DNA of 64,000 nt. Source: [Zimmermannella] bifida NBRC 103089 (GTDB lineage Bacteria > Actinomycetota > Actinomycetes > Actinomycetales > Microbacteriaceae). Location: contig NZ_BCSP01000001.1 in assembly GCF_001570925.1 (NCBI RefSeq), positions 124,001 to 188,000 on the forward strand, written 5' to 3'. Position numbers and translations under genes: made by a program. The notes below the pieces were generated by a model that had not been told where the DNA came from, searched no databases, and saw only the letters and a list, made by a program, of their open reading frames with translations. The number at the start of each line of letters is the position of its first letter. Positions within the stretch are counted from its first letter, which is position 1. Shown here piece by piece: positions 53,378 through 60,415 of the stretch.

Positions 53378-55555
53378 ATGGCCACGAATTTCAGTACTGT
53401 GCGGTCCTTGACGTCACGTTGGCGTACGCTTTTGACCGCGGCCCTTGCCAGCGCCCTAGTTGCGTCTGCTGTCACGCTTCCGCCAAGCCAGGCATTCGCT
53501 GGCACTGCGGAGACCTACCCAGACGAACCTGCGACCGAGACCATTGCGGTTGAGGACGGCAACCATTTCTTGCCTGACCATGCTGACTACCTGATTCGTT
53601 TCGACGACGGTAACAACCACGGTGCCGAGTATGCTCCCGAGATTCGCGACATGATTCAGCGCGAAGGCCAGGACATCCTCATCACCACGAATAGCGGCAA
53701 AGTCGTGAACTTGAGCTGGACATTCAACGACATGCGTAACGCTTGGCTCGCCAAGAAAGACTCTCCGGAAGAGTCAGAAGCCGTACGTACGGCGCTCAAT
53801 GATCAGCGATACACGTCGTTCTTCAATCCCACCAGAACTCAGGGGACTACTGGACTTGGGATCATTGACTTCGTGCTCCGTGAAGACAACCAAACGGGAG
53901 ACCTGAATCTCGTCATTCCATTCGCGGGGTCCTGGCGAAACACGGGATTCAACCCGGGCGACACGCTATATCGATCAGTGAAGTTCCACGTAAATGATGG
54001 CGCCGCACCCATCGTAAGTCGAGCGGATGTTGCAATGTTCGTGTTTGAACTGCCGGTCGTCAAGGGTGCAAATGGCGACTGGCAAGCAAGCAACCAGTAT
54101 CGCTACGGGGAGCTTCGAGATCTCGTCATTGATGGCACACCATCACCGGTCTTCGACTCGCGCGAGTCACAAATCACCGTCGATGCCGCTGGTAAAGAGT
54201 CGGCGGTGTGGCAGAACTTCTATAACCGTTCGACAGATGGCGACCACTTTACCCGGCACTTCCAATTTGCCTACGATGTGCCAAAGGACCAGCTTGTACA
54301 GGTGCAGTTCCGTAACAACTTCCGCACCACCGGAATATCCAACTCCGCCACAACGGTATTTACCCGGCAACAGTTTGAGCGAATCCCGCAGGTTGAAGTG
54401 CACCACGTACTGGACAAGAACTATCGAGAACTGATGGGTTACGAACCCACTGCGGCATTGTTGACCCGACCAAACAAGGTTGCGCTTGACCGTAATGCGG
54501 ATGCTGCCGCACCACGTCAGCAGCGTGTTGGTTATTTGCCATTGGGAATCGATGAACTCGCGCCGTCCGTTGAGGCGTACAACCTCCAGGGCCTACGCGT
54601 TTCGCCCGACAGTCCGTTTGAACAGCGGCTCATGAACCACGATTTTCCAAATTACCCAATCTCGCCGACATCCGAGGAATGGGCCAACTCGCTCAACGCG
54701 ACCGTGCCGGGATATGTATTTGTCGATGACGATCTACCAGACGACACGAACCTTACATACACATATTTGCCCGACCCCGTAACTGGTGAAGTACTGCTGC
54801 GCCAACACCTCTACCGCACCTATCGCTCGATCCCCGGGGCAGTTGAAATTGCCAAGTCGGACGCCGCCACTGAAGCTGCACTTGCGGGGGCAGAGTTCGA
54901 ACTATGGTCCGCTGACCACACCACAAAACTGACAGAGGCGACCTTCACCACCGACGCATCCGGAAAGGTACGTCTCTACAACGGTGACCTGGCTGCACTA
55001 GCGGACGATGAATCCGTACGTCAGTTGCCGCAGGCGGACAGCCACGGCATCATCGTCACTGAAAATGGTCTGCTTCTCGAGCCGGGTTCCTACTCACTCC
55101 GAGAGGTGACCGTGCCAGAAGGATACGAGACTCCGTCCGAGCAAGCAGCTTTCACGGATTTTACCGTTGCCAAACGTGCCACCGAGCAAGAACGCATCAG
55201 CGCCGTTTCAGTCGGCGTGACGAACACTCCTGTGCCGGGGCCAAGCGAGCCTGAGCCAAGCGAGCCTGAGCCAAGCCCGCCAGGACCTAGCGAATCGACA
55301 CCGAGCGAATCGACACCGAGCGAGACGACACCGAGCGAGACGACACCGAGCGAGACGACACCGGCTACGCCTGAAACCCCCGGCGACGAAACTGTTTCCC
55401 CAGTGCCAATCCCAGCATCGCCCGAGCCAGCTGCTGGACTCGCTGCCACAGGTAATACCCCTGAGCCCGTATTCATCGGAGCACTGGCAACACTCGCTGC
55501 AGGCCTTGCGCTGTTGATGACGACTCGACGTCGAAATGCTAACAACCTCGACTAG
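53378..55555 (+). CDS. LAXTG-type cell-wall-anchored surface protein with SpaA-like domain
   Basis: 725 residues. A signal peptide covers about 1-42 (basic start, hydrophobic core, then AFAGTAET). Residues 43-490 are a large extracellular region without a family I can name. Around 490-610 lies a SpaA/Cna-B-like domain (VEIAKSDAATEAALAGAEFELWSAD, shown in part as AGAEFELWS), followed by PSE/PST repeats at about 620-665. The C-terminus has LAATG, a hydrophobic helix and RRR: a sortase sorting signal of the LAXTG (class E type) form. No sortase gene is in the window. ATG 53378 is preferred over ATG 53369, which overlaps the -10 box. Composition is less GC-rich than the neighbours. Confidence 0.82.
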   Translation: MATNFSTVRSLTSRWRTLLTAALASALVASAVTLPPSQAFAGTAETYPDEPATETIAVEDGNHFLPDHADYLIRFDDGNNHGAEYAPEIRDMIQREGQDILITTNSGKVVNLSWTFNDMRNAWLAKKDSPEESEAVRTALNDQRYTSFFNPTRTQGTTGLGIIDFVLREDNQTGDLNLVIPFAGSWRNTGFNPGDTLYRSVKFHVNDGAAPIVSRADVAMFVFELPVVKGANGDWQASNQYRYGELRDLVIDGTPSPVFDSRESQITVDAAGKESAVWQNFYNRSTDGDHFTRHFQFAYDVPKDQLVQVQFRNNFRTTGISNSATTVFTRQQFERIPQVEVHHVLDKNYRELMGYEPTAALLTRPNKVALDRNADAAAPRQQRVGYLPLGIDELAPSVEAYNLQGLRVSPDSPFEQRLMNHDFPNYPISPTSEEWANSLNATVPGYVFVDDDLPDDTNLTYTYLPDPVTGEVLLRQHLYRTYRSIPGAVEIAKSDAATEAALAGAEFELWSADHTTKLTEATFTTDASGKVRLYNGDLAALADDESVRQLPQADSHGIIVTENGLLLEPGSYSLREVTVPEGYETPSEQAAFTDFTVAKRATEQERISAVSVGVTNTPVPGPSEPEPSEPEPSPPGPSESTPSESTPSETTPSETTPSETTPATPETPGDETVSPVPIPASPEPAAGLAATGNTPEPVFIGALATLAAGLALLMTTRRRNANNLD

Positions 55556-55563
55556 CTAGCCAC

Positions 55564-55606
55564 AGTGGGTGGGGAAGTGCTGCGAGCTTCCTCACCCACT
55601 CTTGTT
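55564..55606 (+). terminator. terminator after the surface-protein gene
   Basis: AGTGGGTGGGGAAG (55564-55577) pairs with CTTCCTCACCCACT (55587-55600, one T-G pair) and is followed by CTTGTTTTCC. It starts 8 bp after the stop. Confidence 0.85.
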
Positions 55607-56215
55607 TTCCCGAATCAGTGAGGTCGACCTACGTACGACCTCAGGTGCGCTCTTGCGGTGACACCAAATAGCAGTAGCGTCCTTCAGCACATGATTTCGC
55701 AACGGTTCAGGCGGGGTGGGAATATTCGGAATACGGACCTCGCAACGCAAAATTACCCGTTCGGTTCAAGCAGAAGCACGCATTGCCAGATCGTGTACGA
55801 CTTGCCTGGGTGTCATGTGCTGAGTGCTAGGTCGATCGATCTCTGACTTGAATGGATGATCGCGATCGCAACAACATCTGCAATGCGCAAATCGATAGTC
55901 AGCAGTGAATTCGTAAATGTGTTGAGTCGACAGGTTAAGTTGCAGGTGACCACGACTTGTTCTAGCAGCAGACGACATCGGGTGGGAGTCGACAGATCTG
56001 AGTCAACACTGTCGCTCAGGGAGCAGGAGGAAGGGGGCATTGCCTTCAACTCATAATGACATAATGTGCATTATCGGATAATGCTCGTGCGGCGAAACAA
56101 TACGCACACTTGACGGACGCAGATAGTTCAACGTACTCCGAACCGGCGCGCCCGCAAGCAACCTCGCCAGGATTCTCCGACACGAACGGCGCTCAAGTTC
56201 GGCAATACTGACTTC
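55607..56215. other. gene-poor, lower-GC spacer
   Basis: About 600 bp with no convincing gene. Open frames of 60-80 codons occur on both strands but have no ribosome sites, family-like sequence or supporting gene order. The base composition is visibly richer in A/T than the surrounding chromosome. It contains a cluster of ATAATG motifs near 56053-56083. It may be a remnant of inserted DNA together with the surface-protein gene. Confidence 0.6.
56053..56083. repeat. cluster of four ATAATG half-sites
   Basis: ATAATG occurs at 56053-56058, 56061-56066 and 56078-56083, and in reverse as CATTAT at 56069-56074. The middle pair forms the inverted repeat ATAATG-TG-CATTAT. Four copies within 31 bp in a GC-rich genome are unlikely to be chance. 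Confidence 0.5.
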
Positions 56216-56235
56216 TTGACGTAAGATCAACATCA

Positions 56236-56248
56236 GTGCGTTACGCAC
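56236..56248. promoter_or_regulatory. perfect 13-nt inverted repeat upstream of a small membrane protein
   Basis: GTGCGT-T-ACGCAC is a perfect inverted repeat. TTGACG at 56216-56221 could be a -35, placing the repeat over the -10/start region. This suits an operator. It also contains a GTG that could be misread as the start of the next gene. Confidence 0.4.
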
Positions 56249-56283
56249 GGACGTTTTCCATCGTTCGTTTCTGGGAGAAACAC

Positions 56284-56463
56284 TTGTCTGCGATCATCAC
56301 CGTACTTTGCATCCTAATCTTTGGAGCTGGCCTTGGCTGCTACGCTCTCGCATTCGAGATGGGTGACCCAACCATGTCGTTCTTGCTGTTCACTGCAGGC
56401 ATCCTGCTGAACTCGCTGGCGTTCTTCATCCCGTGGCAGATCGTCGGCCACAGCCGCAAGTAA
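56284..56463 (+). CDS. small membrane protein with two helices, unknown function
   Basis: 59 residues from a TTG start. Two hydrophobic helices (AIITVLCILIFGAGLGCYALAF and FLLFTAGILLNSLAFFIPW, given in part) are joined by a short acidic loop, with a basic C-terminal HSRK. No family can be named. The TTG at 56284 is favoured by GGGAG at 56273-56277, 6 nt upstream; an in-frame GTG at 56236 would add 16 residues but lies inside an inverted repeat without a ribosome site. A terminator follows 16 bp after the stop, so this is its own transcription unit. Confidence 0.65.
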   Translation: MSAIITVLCILIFGAGLGCYALAFEMGDPTMSFLLFTAGILLNSLAFFIPWQIVGHSRK

Positions 56464-56478
56464 CGATTTTCGACGCGT

Positions 56479-56511
56479 AATCGCTCCTGGTCATCGATCA
56501 GGAGCGATTTG
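56479..56511 (+). terminator. terminator after the small membrane protein gene
   Basis: AATCGCTCCTG (56479-56489) pairs with CAGGAGCGATT (56499-56509), followed by TG. The A/T end of the stem supplies a short T-tail. Confidence 0.75.
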
Positions 56512-56576
56512 CATTCACGCAGCCCGAATTGCTGCGCTGAAGCCCACCCATCTCACGCCAGTTGCAAGGAAAGATC

Positions 56577-57050
56577 ATGCACAGCGCTTCTCTGGACATG
56601 TCCGTACGCTTCTCGGTGCCGGCCGAATACGTTTGGTACGTGCTCACCACACCGAGTGAAACCGCTCACTGGTGGCCAGACCTGCAACTCACTCGACGCA
56701 AAGGCAGCAAGGTGCATCTGGTGACACCTCGCCCACGCAAGAAACGGCCGCGCACCATCGAGGGCAAGGTGATTTCCGCCGCAAAGCAGCCGTACATCCG
56801 TGCTTTTGTCCGCGCAACGCCGCGTGGGTACACAACCGAACTCACGCTTCAGGTTGCCCAACTTGCCAGTGCGACTCGACTTCGCATCATCGAAACCGAG
56901 TTTCCGGATGTTGAGAACGCCGGTGTGATCGTGAGTGAGTGCCGTGATGGCTGGCGTTCGTTCGTCGCCGCACTCGCCGATCATCTCAAAAATCCAGCTA
57001 CCCTGGCTCGGCTTCGTGCCACGCTCGACGGTGAATTTCCCACGCGTTAG
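56577..57050 (+). CDS. SRPBCC-like protein, probably DUF2505 family
   Basis: 157 residues. The start SLDMSVRFSVPAEYVWYVLTTPSETAHWWPD is the beta-strand/helix opening of the START/SRPBCC lipid-binding fold, and the last 30 residues form the long C-terminal helix (CRDGWRSFVAALADHLK). The family binds hydrophobic ligands; some members are DUF2505, which is my best guess. No catalytic residues can be named. ATG 56577 follows AAGGA with 6-nt spacing. It stands alone and converges on the SDR gene with a strong shared terminator. Confidence 0.65.
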   Translation: MHSASLDMSVRFSVPAEYVWYVLTTPSETAHWWPDLQLTRRKGSKVHLVTPRPRKKRPRTIEGKVISAAKQPYIRAFVRATPRGYTTELTLQVAQLASATRLRIIETEFPDVENAGVIVSECRDGWRSFVAALADHLKNPATLARLRATLDGEFPTR

Positions 57051-57057
57051 TGACATA

Positions 57058-57101
57058 ATATTGGCCGCATCCAGCGATTACCTCGGGGATGCGGCCAATA
57101 T
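57058..57101. terminator. bidirectional terminator between SRPBCC and SDR genes
   Basis: A 15-bp perfect stem, ATATTGGCCGCATCC (57058-57072) with GGATGCGGCCAATAT (57087-57101), lies between convergent genes. A/T-rich ends favour release on both strands. Confidence 0.85.
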
Positions 57102-57122
57102 CGTCTCGTGTCGATTCGTCGC

Positions 57123-57902
57123 CTAGTTCTCAGCTACGAAGCTCGAAACGTCGCCGACGAGTCGCAGGTTGTTTTCCGGCACCGGTTCTACCGCCGCAAG
57201 TGCGACTTCGGCAGCAAACTCGGCTACGTTGTACAGCTTGCCAGCCTGCTCACGGCGGGCTTCAATGGCGCCGGGGTTCAGACGATTCAGCAGCGTGGCG
57301 GTAATCGTGCCCTCAATCATGTCCCCAGATACCACGACGAACCCGATTCCGGCTTCCGCAAGCCCTGGAACGCGTGCGAGCAGGGCGTCCTCCCCCGCAC
57401 GCTTTGACAGCGCGACGGGCTCGTACTCGGGCATCGTTGGTGTGGTGCGAATGAAGTGGGCCTGGTGGCTCGTGACAAACACGACACGTGCACCTTCATT
57501 CATAAGCGGGAGCGCCGCATCCAGCAGACCAACCTGTGCGTCACGATTCAGACGAAGTGCGTAGTCCTCCCCCATGTTCGATTCCATACCGCCAGAAGCG
57601 TTCAGGACGAGTACGTCGAGCCCGCCAAATGCATCCTGAATGGTCGCCATCATGCCGGCGACCGAGTCGGCGTCGGTAATGTCGCAACCAACGGCAATCG
57701 CGGTACCGCCAGCTGCAGTGATCTCCGAGACAATCTTCTCGGCGCGGGCGGCCTTGTTGCGGTAGTTCACGACGACTTGGGCGCCGGCCGCTGCAAAGTA
57801 GCGAATAGTGTCGGCTCCGACTCCGCGCGACGATCCGGTTACCAGGATGCGCTTGCCTGCCAGCGAGTTCGGGGCGAGTGGGTTTGTGGTTTCAAGTGCC
57901 AT
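57123..57902 (-). CDS. short-chain dehydrogenase/reductase with unusual active-site region
   Basis: 259 residues, classical SDR length. The cofactor motif GSSRGVG (about 23-29) with an arginine and a later NYRNKAAR suggests NADP(H). LVLNASGG replaces the usual NNAG/NAG motif. At the active site the usual YxxxK is not seen: the lysine lies in VALSKRAGED, four residues after valine, and the nearest tyrosine is seven before it (EYEPVALSK). A serine and a histidine precede in VTSHQAHF. Either the tyrosine is shifted or catalysis is changed. Substrate unknown. The ATG at 57902 gives MALETTNPL. It is divergent from rbpA. Confidence 0.82.
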   Translation of the reverse strand: MALETTNPLAPNSLAGKRILVTGSSRGVGADTIRYFAAAGAQVVVNYRNKAARAEKIVSEITAAGGTAIAVGCDITDADSVAGMMATIQDAFGGLDVLVLNASGGMESNMGEDYALRLNRDAQVGLLDAALPLMNEGARVVFVTSHQAHFIRTTPTMPEYEPVALSKRAGEDALLARVPGLAEAGIGFVVVSGDMIEGTITATLLNRLNPGAIEARREQAGKLYNVAEFAAEVALAAVEPVPENNLRLVGDVSSFVAEN

Positions 57903-58065
57903 GCGAGCAATGCTAGTTGTGGTGCATCCACAGCGGCTGCAGGCGATTCGCCAAGTCTTTGCCAGATTCGTGGTGCGAATGCCACAGTCTGCCATTCGGT
58001 CAGGCGATATCGATGAGCGTGGATGCGTATCCGGCGGTATCGCAGACTCCCCGATCGTTTGGCGG

Positions 58066-58071
58066 TAGAAT
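58066..58071 (+). promoter_or_regulatory. candidate rbpA -10 box
   Basis: TAGAAT at 58066-58071 is the same -10 hexamer seen upstream of sigA (44980-44985). It lies 54 bp before the rbpA start. No good -35 at 17 bp was found. Confidence 0.35.
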
Positions 58072-58124
58072 GGAGAAATCTGCCCGCGCTTGCTCGCGGG
58101 CACACGTACGAAAGGAGCCAGGCG

Positions 58125-58652
58125 ATGGCAGATCGAAGCTTGCGCGGTATGCGCCTCGGCGCACAGAGTTTGCAGAGTGACGAGGGCGTAATCCTCGTTG
58201 ATCACCAGCTGCGTACCTACCAGACCGAAGACGGTGAGCGGTTTGCGGTGACCTTTGCCGCCGATGCTGAAGCTCCGGAAACTTGGGCGTCACCAAAGAC
58301 CGGTAACGAGGGGCGTCTGATCGACGAAGACTCGGGCGAATTCGTGCCGTACGAGGCTCCCGAAACCAAGCCACAACGCACCCACTGGGACATGCTGCTC
58401 GAGCGTCGCACCGCAGAAGAACTCGAAGAGGTGCTCGACATTCGTCTCGAGTACCTGCGTGAGCGTCGCGGTACTCAGGTACGTCGCGAACCTACCGCTG
58501 GCCGTCCACAGACCACCGGCCGTTCGTCGGAGCCCGCCCCGGCACCACTCGAGATCGAGGGCCGCGCACGCGCCCAGACGAAGGCCGAGAAAGAAGCCGC
58601 AGCCAAGGCCGAAAAGAAGAAGAAGGCTGCTGCCGCCAAAAAGAAAAAGTAA
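58125..58652 (+). CDS. rbpA: RNA polymerase-binding protein RbpA with long Lys/Ala-rich tail
   Basis: 175 residues; most RbpA proteins are about 110-125. RbpA binds SigA and stabilises the open complex. The N-terminal tail ADRSLRGMRLGAQSLQSDEG, the core with YQTEDGERFAVTF, the basic linker, and the sigma-interacting helix RTHWDMLLERRTAEELEEVL are all present. The core has no cysteines, so it cannot bind zinc as the Streptomyces protein does; the M. tuberculosis protein is also reported without them. About 60 extra C-terminal residues end in alternating A and K. ATG 58125 follows AAAGGAG at 7 nt, so the start is sure. Confidence 0.94.
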   Translation: MADRSLRGMRLGAQSLQSDEGVILVDHQLRTYQTEDGERFAVTFAADAEAPETWASPKTGNEGRLIDEDSGEFVPYEAPETKPQRTHWDMLLERRTAEELEEVLDIRLEYLRERRGTQVRREPTAGRPQTTGRSSEPAPAPLEIEGRARAQTKAEKEAAAKAEKKKKAAAAKKKK

Positions 58653-58695
58653 CGAGCGAAGAAGTCGCTAGCAAGACAGCTTGCTGTGTTTGCTC

Positions 58696-58735
58696 CGTAG
58701 CGCCGCACAGGTCACCTGATTGCTGCGGCGCTACG
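58696..58735. terminator. bidirectional terminator between rbpA and lnt
   Basis: CGTAGCGCCGCA (58696-58707) pairs with TGCGGCGCTACG (58724-58735), with an inner CAGGT/ACCTG stem. It separates convergent genes. Confidence 0.8.
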
Positions 58736-58747
58736 ACGTTTCCGTCG

Positions 58748-60415
58748 CTACTCGCGACGGGGACGCATTCCAAACGCGAGCAGTACGCCCATTGCGCTCA
58801 CTGCTGCTTCGAGCCAGCGTCCGATGGCAACGGCGGGCGTGGTTCCCGTGCGCAAGGGCACGGTCACGAGCATGGCATCACTGGTGTACCAGGGCAGAGC
58901 ATCGAGGACGGCGCCATCGGGCGCGTAGCTGGCGCTCATGCCAACGGTAGAAACCTGTACGAGCGAACGACCAGTCTCGACCGCCCGCATCCGCGCAAAT
59001 GCCAGTTGCTGCGCCGCTTCGTGGGTATAGGCAAAGTCAGCGTTATTCGTTGGAGCAAGCAGCACCTGAGCACCTTCACGAACGGCAGTGCGCGCAAGCT
59101 CGTCATCCACGATGTCGAAGCAAATGAATATGCCGTATGCGACGTCATTCACTGCGAGCACATTGCTGCGCTCCCCCGGTAGATATTCGCGCTGAATGAG
59201 ACCGATGAGATCTGGCACGATCGCTTCGTAGATGTGCCGATCGGGCACGTATTCGCCAAATGGTACGGGGCGTCGCTTGTCGTATTGGCCGGCGATGGCA
59301 CCATCCGTCCACAGCACCTGCGAGTTGTAGAACTCAGCATCGTCAGACTGCAGCTTGCCCTGCCAAGTGACGGTATTCGCCAGAAGCGGTGCCCCAGCCC
59401 GCTCAGTCAGCTTGTTCAACGCGGTTTCCACCGACGTGTTCAGCACAGGATTTACGTCCAGCGAACCTTCGGGCCACAGGATGAGGTCGGGTCGCGCCTG
59501 CGGATTTGCCTCGAGGGCGTCATAACTCGCATCGAGGTGCTCTCGGATGATCTGCCCGGGTGCTGACGGGATGAAATAGCTCGCGCCGGGCGAGTTACCT
59601 TGCACGGCCAGGATGGTGGTCTCCCCCTGCGTGTCGCCCGGTGTCAGCGTCGCCCACGCCGGAATGACGGCGAGGACTGAAAGTGCTGCCAGTCCCCCAG
59701 CCATCTGGCCAAGGAATCGCGCTGCCGTACCGGTGCGGACGTGCCTCACGATGGCCAGTGTTCGGTGCTGGTCTCCGGCAGCAACTACGTTTCGTTCACC
59801 CCGGGCAGCGTGCGCTCGGTACTGTACGACGAGCTCCAGCGCGAAGGCTGCGCACCAGACGAGGGCGAAGCTTAGGCCCGAGGTACCCAGCCACGAGACA
59901 GCTTCGAGAACAGGCGAGTCTTGCTGCGATTGCGCGACGCGCCCCCAGGCGAACCCGTTGTACGGCAACGTTGACGAACACCACTCGCGGAAGGTCCAGA
60001 GCCCCGCGATTGCCAGTGCCATGATCGCCGCGGATGTAGCCGGCTTTGCCATCGCGGAACCTGTTCGGAGTCGCTGATATGCCACGGCGATGACTGCGCC
60101 GAACCCGGCCCACCACAGCGTCATCAGCCCGGCCAACGCAAGCCACGGAATCGGACCGAGGAACTCCTGCGCCCAAGAAATATGCGCCAAGTAGAACGAC
60201 GCACCCGCCGCGGCGCCAATGAGCGCGCCCTGGCCCGGACGGCTGCCGCGCAATGCCCCCAGCATGCACATCAACGCTGGCAAGATGAGCCACCAGAGGC
60301 CATAGTCGGGGAATGCGAACACCATCAGGAGTCCGCCGAGCACTGCCCAGCAGACGCGCAACGCAAACTGTTGGCGACTATTCGACGCGACAACCGTCAT
60401 CGAGGTCCGGCTCAC
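58748..60415 (-). CDS. lnt: apolipoprotein N-acyltransferase
   Basis: 555 residues. It adds the third acyl chain to lipoproteins. Residues 1-240 hold about six membrane helices; the nitrilase domain follows on the outer face. The triad is glutamate in LILWPEGSLD, lysine in QYDKRRPVPFGEYVPD, and cysteine in GIFICFDIVDD; the residues after the cysteine are FD instead of the usual YE. The GTG start at 60415 overlaps the helicase stop (GTGA) and has GAGG about 7 nt upstream; ATG 60400 is an alternative. It is the last gene of the tatA-tatC-helicase-lnt series. Confidence 0.92.
   Translation of the reverse strand: MSRTSMTVVASNSRQQFALRVCWAVLGGLLMVFAFPDYGLWWLILPALMCMLGALRGSRPGQGALIGAAAGASFYLAHISWAQEFLGPIPWLALAGLMTLWWAGFGAVIAVAYQRLRTGSAMAKPATSAAIMALAIAGLWTFREWCSSTLPYNGFAWGRVAQSQQDSPVLEAVSWLGTSGLSFALVWCAAFALELVVQYRAHAARGERNVVAAGDQHRTLAIVRHVRTGTAARFLGQMAGGLAALSVLAVIPAWATLTPGDTQGETTILAVQGNSPGASYFIPSAPGQIIREHLDASYDALEANPQARPDLILWPEGSLDVNPVLNTSVETALNKLTERAGAPLLANTVTWQGKLQSDDAEFYNSQVLWTDGAIAGQYDKRRPVPFGEYVPDRHIYEAIVPDLIGLIQREYLPGERSNVLAVNDVAYGIFICFDIVDDELARTAVREGAQVLLAPTNNADFAYTHEAAQQLAFARMRAVETGRSLVQVSTVGMSASYAPDGAVLDALPWYTSDAMLVTVPLRTGTTPAVAIGRWLEAAVSAMGVLLAFGMRPRRE

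Noticed and set aside
55766-56248. Small open frames of 60-80 codons after the surface-protein gene
   Set aside because: No ribosome sites, no recognisable sequence, and mutual overlap on both strands; treated as a gene-poor spacer.
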